In this document: positions 12,041 to 24,483 of the stretch, in pieces
Numbering within the stretch: the stretch's first letter is position 1
Layout: each line of letters begins with the position of its first letter
Assembly (NCBI GenBank): GCA_963921425.1
Contig: OY992836.1
Span: 20,873,889 to 20,937,888, forward strand
Direction of reading: 5' to 3'
DNA: 64,000 bases
Source of the DNA: Dryas octopetala
Taxonomy: Eukaryota > Streptophyta > Magnoliopsida > Rosales > Rosaceae
Notes under the pieces: model-generated
What the model saw: only the letters and a program-made list of their open reading frames with translations
Databases searched by the model: none
What the model was told of the DNA's origin: nothing
Translations under genes and position numbers: made by a program

Positions 12041-12814
12041 TACATATCAGCTCTACACTCTTTTAAATATAAAACAAAAAAATAATTCTGAGCATAGATA
12101 AGCATCAAATTATAAACCTACTATTAGCAAAATAAAATTATACACCCATTTAAGTTTTATAATTTTGTTGATAACCCAAACCCAATTATAAACTCAACAT
12201 TTGATTCATCGACTCAATTCCATGGAGGAGGATTTTGCAATGGATGAGCACCATTTGGAAGAGACTAAGAATTTATCAGGTTAGTTTGATTCGGCTATTT
12301 GTGCTTATATATATTTCTCGAACATGGAATGTGGTTGCACATAATTTAGATCGTGATGCACTTCATTGTAATTATTCTCCAATATAACCTTGTAGCTTCT
12401 TGAATTAATTTGTTACGATAAAATGCTTTGACAATAAGGAAAAAAACAACCCCCAATTTAGTTTAAGCAACGTAAACAAACATCAAAGCAATATAACCAC
12501 GTTGCTCAATTAATGCATTTGGTTCATATAAAAAAAAAAAAGAATGCATTTGGTTTTTTATTTTTTATTTTTTTAAGGCAAAGTTTGTCACCAAATCCTT
12601 GAAAATATATATATAAAAATGTAGTCGAGCAGAAAACAAAAAAAGGAAAAAAAAAAAAATAAAGAAAGGAAAAATGAAATTCTGGTTTCTAGTTTGGGGT
12701 TTGGTGGTATTGGGTGAGGGGAGGTGGTTAGAGTTGGGAAGACTGGTTTCGGGGAAGGATTCATTGGATGTAGCAGGAGATGTATGTGAGAGAGCGACAC
12801 CTTTGTATTTCCCT

Positions 12815-13038
12815 TTTCCCAATATAAGCCTTTAGGCAGTGACACATAAACACCCATTCCACCACACCATCCCCTATTCACTTCATTCAACACCTTCTTC
12901 TTCTTCATTCGTTTTTGCCCTACTCGTTAGGGTTCTTCCTCAAATGCTCTTTGGCCTCTTCACTCTCATCATCCTTCTAATCTCCACGCTCTTCATATTT
13001 AACTTCTCTCGTTTGTGAATTGTTTCAAAGCTGTCCCC
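12815..13038 (+). promoter_or_regulatory. Core promoter and leader of the EBF gene
   Basis: A TATA-like ccaatataag lies at about 12818-12827. A pyrimidine-rich leader follows (cttcttcttcttcattcg near 12894-12911) and runs to the start codon at 13039. No upstream ATG interrupts the stretch immediately before the start. Confidence 0.4.
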
Positions 13039-15651
13039 ATGCCTGCTCTCGTCAATTACAGTGGTATGTTTCTGGGTTTTTCTTTTATTTTTGTGTTTGT
13101 TCTATCTTTTTTGTGTTTTTGTGGAGTTTTGATCCGGTTTGGTTTAATGGGTTGTCTTCATCTGAGTTTAGTTTTAATGGGTTGGTGTTAAAGTTTTAAT
13201 CTTTATCTCCAATTCATATTTATTTGTATGTCTATAGTCTTAATCAATTGGTCCTTAGTTTGTTGAAGAATGATTAGATTTAATGGGTTCAATATTCAAA
13301 TATCGTATAGTTGTTGAAGATCATATTCTGCCATATGCTTGTTGCTCTTAGTTCCATCACGCTTTTCATCCTTTGGATGGGAGCTGTTTGTTGTGTTAAA
13401 AAAAAACCTATAGCTTTTTTCTTTTGTGTATTTATTTGGTAAAAAAATTCGCTGAGAAATCCCAAGCAATAGTTTTTAGTTTCAATAGGATTGTATAATA
13501 TGCTACACTGAATGATAAATTCTGTTGTATTGGATTCAATCCATGACAGAAATTATTATTTTTTAAAGAGTTAACTGAGACTTAATTTCAGCTTGCAGAA
13601 ATATGGCCTAAACATACTTTTGTAATTGTAAAGTAGAATCCCTTTATTGGTTGTTGTGATTTTGACTAGTTTTAACAAATTTGTGGATAGTTGTAGGCTT
13701 GTAGCTGAATTTAGTTTTTGTTTGGGGGTTTTCAGGTGATGATTCTTTTTATTCAAATCCCATGGATTTGGGTTGCCTGTTGTCAATTGGCTCCCATGTG
13801 GATGTGTATTATCCTCCTAGCAAGCGGGCTCGCATCAGTTCCCAATTCGTCTACGGAGGGAGCGAACAAGAACAAAACAAGAAACCTTCAATTGAAGTCC
13901 TTCCCGATGAATGCCTCTTTGAGATCTTCAGGCGCCTGGATGGTGGTAAAGAGAGGAGCAACTGCGCTTTCGTTTCTAAGAAGTGGCTTATGCTCTTAAG
14001 CAGTATTCGCAAGGCTGATCTTTGCAAAAGCCCAGCTGCTGATAAGGTGAAGGAGATGCCCAATTCAGGTGACATGGAAATGATCACTGGTGATGAAGAT
14101 CAAGATCTGGAAAGTAATGGTTACCTCACAAGGTGTTTGGAAGGGAAGAAAGCAACAGATATTAGACTTGCGTCTATTGCTGTTGGAACCAGTGGCCTAG
14201 GGGGACTGGGCAAGCTGTTGATCCGTGGAAGCAACTCATATCGTGGAGTTACCAACCTTGGCCTATCTGCAGTTGCTCGGGGATGCCCTTCTCTCAAGGC
14301 TCTTTCTTTGTGGGATGTCTCTTCCGTCAGTGATGAAGGTCTGATTGAGATAGCTAAAGGATGCCCTTTGTTGGAGAAGCTTGATCTTTGCAAGTGCCCT
14401 TCAATTTCCAACAAAGGTTTGATTGCAATTGCAGAGAGCTGCCCAAATTTGACATCTTTGACTATTGAATCATGTTCGAAGGTTGGGAATGAGGGCTTGC
14501 AAGCTGTTGGAAGGTTCTGCTCCAAGCTGCAGTCAGTATCTATCAGAGACTGTACTCTTGTTGGTGACCATGGAGTATCTAGTCTGTTATCATCAGCTTC
14601 TGTACTGTCAAAGGTAAAGCTTCAGGCTTTGAACATCACAGATTTTTCTCTCGCAGTGATTGGGCATTATGGCAAAGCTGTTACCAATTTAGTTCTTAGT
14701 GGTCTCCAGAATGTTAGTGAGAGAGGGTTTTGGGTCATGGGCAATGCTCAAGCTCTGCAGAATCTGGTTTCATTGACAATCACTTCCTGCCGGGGAACTA
14801 CAGATGTCAGTCTTGAAGCCATTGGCAAGGGCTGCACAAAGTTGAAGCAGATGTGCCTTCGCAAGTGTTGCTTTGTTTCTGACAATGGGCTGGTAGGTTT
14901 TTCCAAAGCTGCAGGATCACTTGAGAGCCTGCATCTGGAGGAGTGTAATAGGATTACCCAATCAGGGATTGTTTCTGCCCTCTCTAACTGTGGAGCAAAG
15001 CTGAGGTCTCTTACCCTAGTCAAGTGCATGGGAATCAAGGATATAGGTTTAGGAGTACCTATGCCCTCTCATTGCTTATCAATTCGATCCTTGTCCATTC
15101 GAAACTGCCCTGGGTTTGGTGGTGCTAGCCTGGCCATGGTGGGAAGGTTGTGCCCTCAGCTTCGGAATGTAGACCTGAGTGGTCTCTATGGAATGACAGA
15201 TGCTGGGATTCTCTCACTTGTAGCAAGCTCGGAGAAAGGACTTGTCAAAGTGAATCTTAGTGGCTGCTTGAATTTGACAGATGAAGTAGTTGTGGCCTTG
15301 GCTAGGCTACATGGGGAAACCCTGGAGGTGCTGAATCTTGATGGGTGCAGGAAGATTACCGATGCAAGCTTGGCGGCAATTGCAGACAACTGCTTGTTTC
15401 TTAGTGAGCTTGATGTAGCGAAGAGTGCAATCACAGATGTTGGTCTTGCTGCCCTTGCTTCTGCAGAGAAGATCCATTTGCAAGTCCTCTCCATGTCTGG
15501 TTGTTCTGAAGTATCACACAAGAGCCTCTCATCCCTGAAAAAATTGGGCGAGACCCTGGTGGGGTTGAATCTCCAACATTGTACTGCAATCAACAACAGA
15601 TCAGTTGATCTGCTTGTGGAGACCTTGTGGAGATGCGATATCCTGACCTAA
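13039..15651 (+). CDS. EBF1: EIN3-binding F-box protein, EBF1/EBF2 type (646 aa)
   Basis: Exon 1 (13039-13063) encodes MPALVNYSG, the usual EBF N-terminus, and joins in phase to exon 2 (13736-15651). The 646 residues compare with about 620-630 for Arabidopsis EBF1/EBF2. The F-box lies at about residues 60-100 (SIEVLPDECLFEIFRRLDG). Some 18 Cys-rich leucine-rich repeats follow (patterns CPLLEKLDLCKCPSISNKGL, GCTKLKQMCLRKC), ending in LWRCDILT. In the family this is the substrate receptor of an SCF ubiquitin ligase that targets EIN3/EIL transcription factors for degradation in the nucleus and so restrains ethylene responses. The single intron after nine codons is part of the model. Whether it is EBF1 or EBF2 cannot be decided from sequence alone. 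Confidence 0.95.
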
Positions 15652-16470
15652 TTAGGAATGAAACAGAGAAGCACATATGCAGTAGGAGTAAGATCGGGGA
15701 ATCCAAGTTCTCTGGTTTGAATCGTCAGATAGTAGAATCTTAAGCTCATAGACAGTCAGCTTACACAGGTTGAAACGTTCAGCATACAACATTTTTGGCC
15801 CATTAGCAGTGGTCCTGATGGTAGCTCAGTTGCTTGGTTGTTTTCATGGGAACTTTGGCAGATAATTTCATCTTCCTTTTTTTGCAGGCTTTCTTATCAT
15901 GGGAAAGCCTGTTTCGACTGTTTAGCCCCTCATCAATGGGAGACTACCTCTTTCATGGCCATGGTTCCCTGAGAATACAGTCACCAAGCTCTGGTTTAAG
16001 GTTTCCACTTGTGTTCGGTCCTCCTTTTGGTTTTGCTGGATGTTTACCTGGTGTTTTTAGCTTTGTCGTACATTCCTTAATTGGTGTGTCTGATTAAGCC
16101 TTCTTTATTTTCAGTCTTATCGAAGTCTGTTGTCCGAGATCCTAGTCTTTTTCTTTTGTTTATTTAGGGTCTTAAGAGCACATGATTATGGAACTTGTTT
16201 CCCTTTCATGAGCATTCCTAGTGTTTGGTTGCTTTGGGCGATACGAAGTGAAGTGCTGGTGGTTCCTCATACTTTTAGGCTTTGGTGGTGGCAGTGATTT
16301 CTAGTCAGTCTGCTTTGACAACCTTGTTTGGGGTTGTTTTTTTTACCACCCGAAGTCCTAGTTTTGCTGGTTTCTCCTGGCTTATGAATTGTACTCTGCA
16401 ACTACTAGTAATGTAATTAGCTCTTTTTCCATTATGTGGGATGCATTTCTCTGATACATGAATTCATATA
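15652..16470 (+). promoter_or_regulatory. EBF 3' UTR with poly-U runs
   Basis: The 3' region carries repeated T-rich runs: ccttttttt at about 15876-15884, ttctttttcttttgtttatt near 16146 and gttgttttttttaccacc near 16334-16350. In Arabidopsis the EBF1/EBF2 3' UTRs contain poly-U elements through which EIN2 represses translation. A matching role here is inferred from position and composition only. Confidence 0.4.
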
Positions 16471-18188
16471 TTGATGATTAGCTCACTATTACCTTTTGAG
16501 TAATGTTACAAGTCTAGAAGAAAGGTTTGGAGCTTAAATATTCCAATGGTTGTTGAAACAATTTCTGGTGTTAGACAAAATTCTCAATTCCCCATCAACC
16601 AAGCTTAATCCCGAAAGCTTGTCTTTCAACGCCGACAAATATACTGCTGCAAAAAGAAAACGATTTAAGTTAAATAAACTATTTGCTCGCATTCCGCAAG
16701 GATCAATGCCTTACTTACTCTCTAATTTCCAAGCGAAAAAGAAAATGTGAAAAATGGAAACTGAAAAGAAAAATGATAATGGCCATGATGGCTAGGAGCA
16801 GTGCACAGTGGTACAAGGGTAATGATTGTAGTAAATATTATGGGCAAGTGCGCAACCATGGTAATGGTGCTAGTAAGTTTTACAGTTTGTGACTGTGTGC
16901 TTAATTATTAAACTGAAGCTATGTGAAAGTTAGTGGCAGGGTTGGCAGGTGATGAAATAAAGTTGGAAGTAATTAATACAGAAATGACATGGCAATTTGG
17001 AGATGACAAGTCTTGTGAGGTCATAGAAGCAACAGTTGAAAGGGGTACTGGTGGTTTGTTGTTTATAATGAAGACATGGCTCTGAGGTGGTGGAAATGTC
17101 AGGATGATGCAAAGACTACAAGGGGTGTGGGGAGTGGTTGAGTTGCCCAAGGTTGTGAAAGCAGCCATGTCTTCTGTTGAAATATTGAAAGCATGGTAAT
17201 ATACTAATATATGGCTACTGTAGATTGTGTTATCAATGAATTGACTATTTGTCCTATGTATATATATCTAATAAGTAATACTCACTATGAGATTTTCACT
17301 TTGCAAAAGCTGTTGTGCTAGGGACTGGTAGCCCACTAGTGCTGTCCTCTAAACATGTGGATGTCTCTGTGCACAGATTCTCTCCCCTGCTTTAGAAAAT
17401 ATGCCCATTTCAACCTTCTGATTCTTATGTATATTTTTCCCTTAATAAAAGAAATAAAGAAATCTAAGTTCCAATTAAATGGTTGTCACAAATGGATTAG
17501 AAGAATGTTCAGGATTAGCAGGATTTCTCTTAGTAACAAAACTGGTCGTTTTATGACACCACTGCAGGAAGGCATGCCTTATCGACCATATAGTGTCCTT
17601 TTGAGAGTCATGGGTGCTTTTCCAAAGTACCATTCCCTTGTCAACCAACATGGTCACAGTACATTATTGTGTTCTGTCAAACCACCAGATATTGAATCTA
17701 CAACATTTGTTGCTTCATGGTGATTAGTACTTACTGTAATGTGTTTAGAACTTTGAACCAGCTCCTTACAAGAGATGAGACTCATGAAGGACCCACCTCA
17801 GTGAGAGAGTTGGCAAAAGTGCGGAGAAAAAAAGTAGAGTTCTATATAGAGATAGGCAGATAGCAGATGATGATACTTCAAATCATAGGGTAATGAAGAC
17901 CATATATATGTTTTTTTATAGAAAACAAAAGCAAAGGGGAATAATCGAACAGGTAAAGCCATGCCTTGCATGATGACAAAATAGAGGGTATGGTATTGTG
18001 CTCCAATAATTTGCAAAGGAGGCAAGGAAAAGTCAATTCAGCTAGAAAAAGATGAAGAAACTTGTAACTTCAGTCATTCACACTGGAACCTAAAGTCAGA
18101 TAAACTGACAGTTTGCTCCAGAAAAGCTTCAAACCCAAGCCATTCTATTGCGACCCCCTAAACTGAGATGCATTGCATTTTAGTGATC
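16471..18188. other. Intergenic DNA between EBF and EPFL genes
   Basis: No gene could be supported. A plus-strand frame at about 16924-17090 reads like a short coding fragment (MTWQFGDD, GGLLFIMKTWL) but has no recognised relative and ends quickly, so it may be a pseudogene scrap. The rest is AT-rich. Confidence 0.35.
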
Positions 18189-18212
18189 AAAGTCACATTC
18201 ATCACCAATACT

Positions 18213-18262
18213 TTGTAGTGTTGTTCTCTTTTTGGGCTTAGCCCTCCATTCTACCAAAAAAA
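18213..18262. mobile_element. Truncated retroposon with long target duplication
   Basis: A 50-base insert ending in a poly(A) run is flanked by 24-base direct repeats (18189-18212 and 18263-18286, aaagtcacattcatcaccaa...) that differ at one base. That is the pattern left by target-primed reverse transcription of a heavily 5'-truncated LINE or SINE. The insert itself (gggcttagccctccattct) is too short to classify. Confidence 0.6.
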
Positions 18263-18390
18263 AAAGTCATATTCATCACCAATACTAACACCATAGATAG
18301 CTTCTCATCTCTTCCTTCACGAAAATCCTCCCTAAGTTTCTTTGCTAGTTCTCCTTGTCTATTCGTTTCCAGTACTCCAAGACAAGACTG

Positions 18391-19014
18391 ATGATGATGA
18401 TGATGATGGCTTCTTCAAGAAAATGGTCAAATGGGGTAAAGATTACAGTCGTGCTGATGTTCATATTTTCTCTCACATTCTTTCCTTCTATTTCAGGTAA
18501 CTGAAACAAACCTATTTAAGTTGAGACATTGGTACTGCTGAAATGAGCAATGCTTGGGTACTTGACGACCAACCTTGTCCTTTGCCAATCAAATAAGCCC
18601 GATAGGTCCACCATTCTAACTCTCTTTTATCCGGTAGTGGAGCTCATTTGATTGGCCATGAGGACAAAGTTAGTCCTCAAACACAAGGACCGGGCATTGT
18701 CCTGCTGAAATAAATACCTTGGTTTTTGTAATTTTTCTGGGTTTTTTTTTTGGTGTTTTTTTTTTACAGCTGAGTCAATGTTGGTAAGAAATGATGTTGA
18801 GCAGCACTTAAAAAAGCAAATGAAAATGGTGTTGGGTTCAAGTCCACCTCGGTGTGTAAACAGGTGCATGAGTTGCAGACCTTGTACGGCCACTCTGGTT
18901 GTTTCTCCTCACCACAAGAATAACCTCAAGGCAACATCTCGGGGAGATGATGATGAGAGCTATTATCTTCTCTCATGGAAATGCAGATGTAGAAATAAGT
19001 TGTTCCAACCTTGA
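18391..19014 (+). CDS. EPIDERMAL PATTERNING FACTOR-like peptide precursor (116 aa)
   Basis: Exons 18391-18496 and 18770-19014 join in phase to 116 residues. The N-terminus begins with six consecutive Met codons, then a short polar part (ASSRKWSNGVK) and a hydrophobic signal segment (ITVVLMFIFSLTFFPSIS) ending near ISA. The mature C-terminal domain has six Cys in the spacing CxxxCxxCxxC...CxC (PPRCVNRCMSCRPC, LLSWKCRCRNKLFQP). EPFL peptides are secreted and signal through ERECTA-family receptor kinases, often with TMM, in epidermal and organ patterning. The ending YYLLSWKC...FQP suits the EPFL group rather than stomatal EPF1/EPF2, but the exact member was not determined. The loop between the Cys clusters is long and polar (SPHHKNNLKATSRGDDDE). 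Confidence 0.85.
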
Positions 19015-19793
19015 AAATTTTTAGCTTAACCCAAGGAATAAACTATTATTCTCCATGTACTTGGTAGCACCTATGATATAGAGACTCACCCCCTATTTAC
19101 TCTTCATAATCTAATGATCAATGCAAGTCCTTGCATGGATTACGGTGATTCTAATGATCATTTGCAGTTGTATTAATTTACATAGGCTTGAAAACCTTTC
19201 ATTTGCAAAGAGTTTTGGGTCACATTTCCATTTGCAAAGCTTGCAAATCAATGCATATAACTCGGTGGTTGACCGGTTGACCCAACGCATATGGTACAAG
19301 TGTACAACTACTTCAATTATTTATTTTCCTCAGGAAAAATTTAAATAAAGAAAAACTATTTCAATTGTTTTAGACTTTTAGTGATTGTGTTTTGCAGTGA
19401 AGAAATCTGGTGTGGTGAAAAAGTTGATACAAGCTGGAATGCTTCTGGAATTATTTACAAAAAGCAGAAAGAAAAAAAAAACTATATTGGTGGATTAAAT
19501 GAACGATCTTCATGATAATACATTCTGAGAAGAGTATCCGATATACAGTATAGTAGATACAAGGTCACGAGTCACTCTCAACGGATACAAACCTAACAAA
19601 AAACTATTTACAAACAATACAACATATGTAGGACACACTAGTCTGTATGTTGCCACTAAAACTTCTATTTTTCAGTAAATCATATATATGTCCAAAAGCT
19701 TGGCCAAAAAAAAAAATCTATATATGTCCAAAAGGGGATAGCATCCATTTGTTGGTCTGCTCACTGATTTGCATCACACCCCAGGAATATGGA
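19015..19793. other. Convergent intergenic space, EPFL and SOS2 genes
   Basis: The stretch should hold the 3' UTRs of both convergent genes. No further coding exon was recognised. The short frames here show no family motif. Confidence 0.4.
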
Positions 19794-22700
19794 TCAGCGA
19801 GTCATTGTTCTATGCAGATTGGAACTAGCCATACCCTCTTTTGGTTTCCAAATAATATCTTCTAGTTTGGTACAGAAATTCTTGTAAAACTGCAAAAAGA
19901 ACCACATGAAAGATGAACTGATAATTGATCCAAGCATGTAAGCTTCAAAGAAAAGGTGTACAGAGTGAAGCAAATGAGAATCAAGAGATGCCTTTTTGAG
20001 TATTTAAGACCCACCAAAAGATCATACCATAAGAGCCAAGGAAGATAGGTCAACATCAAACTAAACTAGACATGAATTTGTGGTAAAATCCACTAGAAGC
20101 TAACCTTGTGATATTCAAGAGTATCTCCAGCAGCCTTTCGAACATCCACCATGAAAAGGGATGAGGCAACTTCAAAGACCTATATTTTTATAACAATCAT
20201 GTTAAACATTAATTGTACTGAAATCAAGTCTTCCTTTGAAAAGATAATTACAATGGCTATGCAGACAATCTCAAAGGTTACCTCGAGGACAACTGCAAAT
20301 TGTCCGGCCTTATTTGCGGATATTCCTTCAAGTCTTGTCTATGATGCAAAAAATTTGCACACTAAATTAGAACATGTCACAAAAATGATTTTCAGGAATC
20401 ATCATACAGAGTACATATTGGCTTCCAATACACAATGCAAATTGAACCAATAATACTCAAACCTCAACCAAGATCATTGGTGAATGTTGGACTGCATAAG
20501 TCAAGGTGTAAAAACTTAGCCAGACCAATTATATAAAGGAAAGGCCAATATTACAAAGCATACCTTGTAATTACGTGTATGGACCTTGAGACTCATTGAT
20601 TCCGCAACGGCTTCTACATTTGAAATTATAACTTTAGCTGGTTTACGGGAAACAAAACGAGTTTGCCGATTTACATAATCCTGAAATAGAAAAGAATGAC
20701 ATTTGAGAGAAATAAAAAGGGTTTTCTGTTTTACATAATCCTGCAATAGAAAAGAATGACATTGAGAGAAACAAAAAGTGTTTTCCATTTTACATAATCC
20801 TGAAAGAGAAAAGAATGACATGTGAGTGAGAGAGAGAGAGAGAGAGAGGGAGGGAGGCTATTATCTTCTCCGTATTCCCTATGTACTTGGTATTAGCTAT
20901 TATTCTCGCATGTTTGGATGGATGATGTAGTAGTCTCATACACTTTGTTTTTGGTGGCTTGTTATTGTAGGATGAGGGTAGTTTTTTGTGGACTGCTGGT
21001 CCACATTGATTGTACTTCCCATTCTTATTAATATTATTATAATCATTGTGTTTCCAAATTAAAAAAGAAAAAAAGAAGAGAATAATAACATACAAAGAAT
21101 AAGAAAAAATTATACTTCAAAAGTTTTAACAAAATAACAAGTTAAAGATTAGCCAAACAAACACTTGTGGAACTGTGAAGCAATAATTGAGCAAGGGAGC
21201 TTTCTGGGAAATATGTGGCAGCAGAAGTGCTGAAGGTATAACTATACCTGTCTCCTGTCAAACAATGCTGATAGATTTAACCCTTGGGATAGGGTAATCA
21301 TCTCAAATGCATTCATTAATAAAGGACCACCTTCATTACAATCTGACCGCTCTGCTACATATTGGTCCTGTGAAATACCATCAGTTAACAGATACTTTCT
21401 TTCTTTAGTTATCAAACAGACTTTTTCCTGAAGAAAAGTTATCAAATAGACTTTGTAATGCATAAAGTATGCCAGAAAAATGGGACTCTTAAAGCCATCA
21501 GGTATCAATTATCATTGATTTCCTGTACCCTAGTAATCTATTATCTAATATAAAACACAGAAATCTGTAACTTGCATTAGAAAATTTCTTGAAGAAAAAG
21601 AGTAGCAAAAAAGAAACACCAACCAACCTCAATATCCTCAAACACTGCACAAACATCATCCAAACTTACTTCCTCATCTTCCCTATGTTTGACAGGCACA
21701 TAATTTTTTCTAAACCATGGATCCTTTCTGATTCCTTCAATTCGAATACGCTGCATTAACACATGAACCAGTTAAAGAAAGCAAAGGAATCCTTAACCTT
21801 GTCCCAGTAATGCAGATTTTTTTGTTTTGTTTTGTCATTTTCTATTCCCATAATTGAAAATAGAAGTCAACCAGGACCCCTCCCAATTATAACACATACT
21901 TCATGGCCATGCTATGATTTCCAACAAATATAGAATAAATCTGATAAATACTTGTAAATCATTCTGAATTTGATTAAGAAAACTATGATGTAAAGTTATT
22001 TATATAGAGCTTTAAAATCAGTTGGCACAGAAATTACTAATATCTGCATATAGTGAAATAAAATACTCACGGTTTTAGGATTGGGATCAAGTATCTTATG
22101 TATCAATGAATTTGCCCCAGTTGAAAACCAAAATGGACAGGAAAACTCTGCTGCATTAATCTACAGATGAGCCAGAACAGTTAGAAGCTCCTACACACTT
22201 GTACAGTATTAAATGCTCTAATGATGTACAAGCAGTCCAGAGAGAAAAATTGGAGTGACAAGAAATGAGGAGACCGGGGGGGGGGGGGGGAGTGTACCTT
22301 TCTATACAGTGTAGGAAGGTTTGTCTCATCAAATGGGAGGTAACCAGCCATTAGAACGTACAGAATGACCCCACATGACCAAACATCAGCAGCTGCACCG
22401 TCATAACCCTGGTTCCCTAGCACCTGTTAGGGAATGGTAAAATAACACATTTAGCATAATAATTCTCTCCGATTCACAGACCCACACACAGACATGCACA
22501 CACATTCTCACATTTAAAAGGAAACAATTTGTCTTCAAGAGTGAATGGCTTAATGTTAACGGAACACATACAAACTTGTTAGAGAGAACAATGATGGATG
22601 CCACATAACCATCATGATAACATGAATGAAAAACAAAATTGACATTTACTCTGTGAATTACCAATGTATTAGCAGAAAATACATCAGCTATAGAGATAAC

Positions 22701-24346
22701 CATTAAGAAAATTGAGATTAAGAAGGATAAATATGTATATGTTCCATGAAGCACATAAGTTGGGTGAAAAAAGATCGAGAAGAAGGCAGCACAGGTATCA
22801 TGTGAAACATCCAATGAATTTTCTCCCCTAACTACCCTCCTTCAACTCCTTACGACAGGGTATTCAGACAATCTCCTCACCTATTCTCTCCCCCCCCCCC
22901 TCCTTCCCCAAACTTCATTTCCTCTCCTCCCACCTGACTTCTAATATAATTATTGTTTCTTGGACAAAATTCCAAGTGACATGATATCTATCTCATCAAT
23001 TGGTTGTGTGTGAATGCAGCAGTAAAGTGTATAGAACATGTACCTCTGGTGCAACATAGTTTGGTGTTCCACATGTGGTGTGAAGAAGACCGACCCCCTG
23101 CTCAAGGATTTAGGCAAAACAGGGGTGTTAGGGAGAGAGATAGAGCAGGAGAAAAGGAGAATAGATAAAGTATAAGACAAGAATATGCATAAAAGTAAAA
23201 ATTCTCAAGCTTTACTGACTGCAAACATAATGAGACCGTGCTTACTTGCTGGGGCAATGCACTTAATCCAAAATCAGAAACCTTCAAATTTCCGTAAGAA
23301 TCAAGAAGAAGATTTTCGGGCTGTATATATAGAAATGTACATTACAAGGAAAAGAAGAATAGCTTATCAGGACCAGAGCACTGTATATGTAAAAATCAGA
23401 AAAGCAAGTAGAAATTAGTCACACACGGAATTTTGATTTGCACCTTCAGGTCTCTGTGGTACACACCCTTACTGTGGCAATGAGCAACTGCATCTATAAG
23501 CTGTTGAAAGTATTTCCTCGATTCATTTTCAGGAAGTTTTCCTTGGTGAACCTGCAGAATCAGAATTTAAGTGTTATTTGTTGGAATAAAAGGTTATGCA
23601 TAAAACGAATCAACTATAGGAACACGTAAATGATTTAGTTATAATGATTTTCCCAGTTAAAGATGTTCTGGGCCAGCTAAGAAGAAACCTCACAATTTTA
23701 TCAAACAATTCTCCTCCAGTTACAAACTCGAGAATTATATATATCTTCGTTCGGCCAGCCAAAACCTAGAATTCGGAAGGGAGAATTCAAAGAAAAACAC
23801 AGGGGAGTTAGTCATAATATTAACAGAAAAAGTCCCAAAGTAATGAGGTATATATTCTGGACAGCCTAAGCATACCTCATGCAACCTTACTATATTAGGA
23901 TGCCTGACAATCTTCATTATAGATATCTCTCTTTTAATCTGAAACAGAACTCAAGGCAGTTAGTTAGTTAGTCATTTAGTCAAAGTAGAAGCAAACCATA
24001 ATGAAACCCATAAACATCTTAATTTCCAACATAAGTTCCTACTAATCAAGCAGATTAGTGTATAGCAAAATATATCAACTAAAATCATTGACACAACGAA
24101 CTAGACATACATATATATATATATATATGTGCATGTGTGAAATTGTATGTGGGATTTAAGAAAGGAAGAGAAAGTGAATACCTGATCAACCATTTTGTGC
24201 TTGAGAATGGTGGTTTTGGCCAAAATCTTCACGGCCACACTCTCGCCAGTCTCGGTGTTCCTGGCAAACTTAACCTTGGCGAATGTTCCTTCGCCGACGG
24301 TTCGCCCCACCTCATACTTGCCTACCTTTCTTGATACCTTCTTCAT
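19794..24346 (-). CDS. CIPK24: CBL-interacting protein kinase 24 / SOS2 (446 aa, 14 exons)
   Basis: Fourteen minus-strand exons join in one frame: 24182-24346, 23876-23938, 23694-23765, 23444-23551, 23246-23320, 23044-23097, 22298-22423, 22071-22160, 21628-21750, 21248-21367, 20564-20680, 20282-20338, 20105-20179 and 19794-19889. The total of 446 residues equals Arabidopsis SOS2. Kinase marks: glycine loop GEGTFAKV, lysine in [26 protein letters not shown], catalytic [20 protein letters not shown], activation-loop end [10 protein letters not shown] and [17 protein letters not shown]. The C-terminus has the NAF/FISL motif ([20 protein letters not shown]), which binds CBL calcium sensors, and the protein-phosphatase-interaction region ([14 protein letters not shown]). 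In salt stress SOS3/CBL recruits SOS2 to phosphorylate the Na+/H+ exchanger SOS1. An upstream in-frame ATG at 24373 would add nine residues; the shorter start matches the family length. Confidence 0.95.
20676..20822 (-). repeat. Triplicated splice acceptor and start of SOS2 exon 11
   Basis: Three tandem copies of a unit of about 60 bases contain an acceptor-like ctatt(t/g)cag or ctttcag followed by gattatgtaaa. Copy starts on the minus strand are at 20680 (used in the model), 20740 and 20799. Spacing is 60 and then 59 bases. The middle copy is in frame with the first and would add 20 residues; the outermost is out of frame and meets a stop. Confidence 0.85.
22276..22291. repeat. Poly(G) run in SOS2 intron 7
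   Basis: An uninterrupted G run of about 15 lies just downstream of exon 7 (minus strand sense C). A C run at about 22890-22900 lies in the previous intron. Both are likely to vary in length or to be miscalled. Confidence 0.8.
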
Positions 24347-24452
24347 CCTTGTCTCCCTAAGCTCATCTCCCACAAACTCTTCGATTCACGAAATTAAAAT
24401 TTATAGCGATCTAGCAAGAGAAAAGGAAAAACTTCAATTTCACTAAAAACTG

Positions 24453-24483
<31 letters not shown>

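Larger units (their letters stand above)
10880..12800. other. AT-rich intergenic DNA with a degenerate tandem array
   Basis: No gene was recognised. It includes the array at about 11282-12040 and the inserted MITE described separately. A single possible short exon frame starting near 12223 (beginning MEEDFAMDEHH) has no recognised relative. The right end grades into the promoter of the EBF gene. Confidence 0.45.

Noticed and set aside
12223-12281. Possible exon starting MEEDFAMDEHHLEE
   Set aside because: Only about 19 codons before a possible donor, no downstream partner exon and no recognised relative.
16908-17168. Minus-strand 86-codon Pro/Ser-rich frame
   Set aside because: No motif. 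The opposite strand reads at least as protein-like, and neither extends beyond a short fragment.
24101-24373. SOS2 start at the upstream ATG (MGDELRETR...)
   Set aside because: It is in frame and possible, but the downstream ATG gives exactly the family length and the usual N-terminus.
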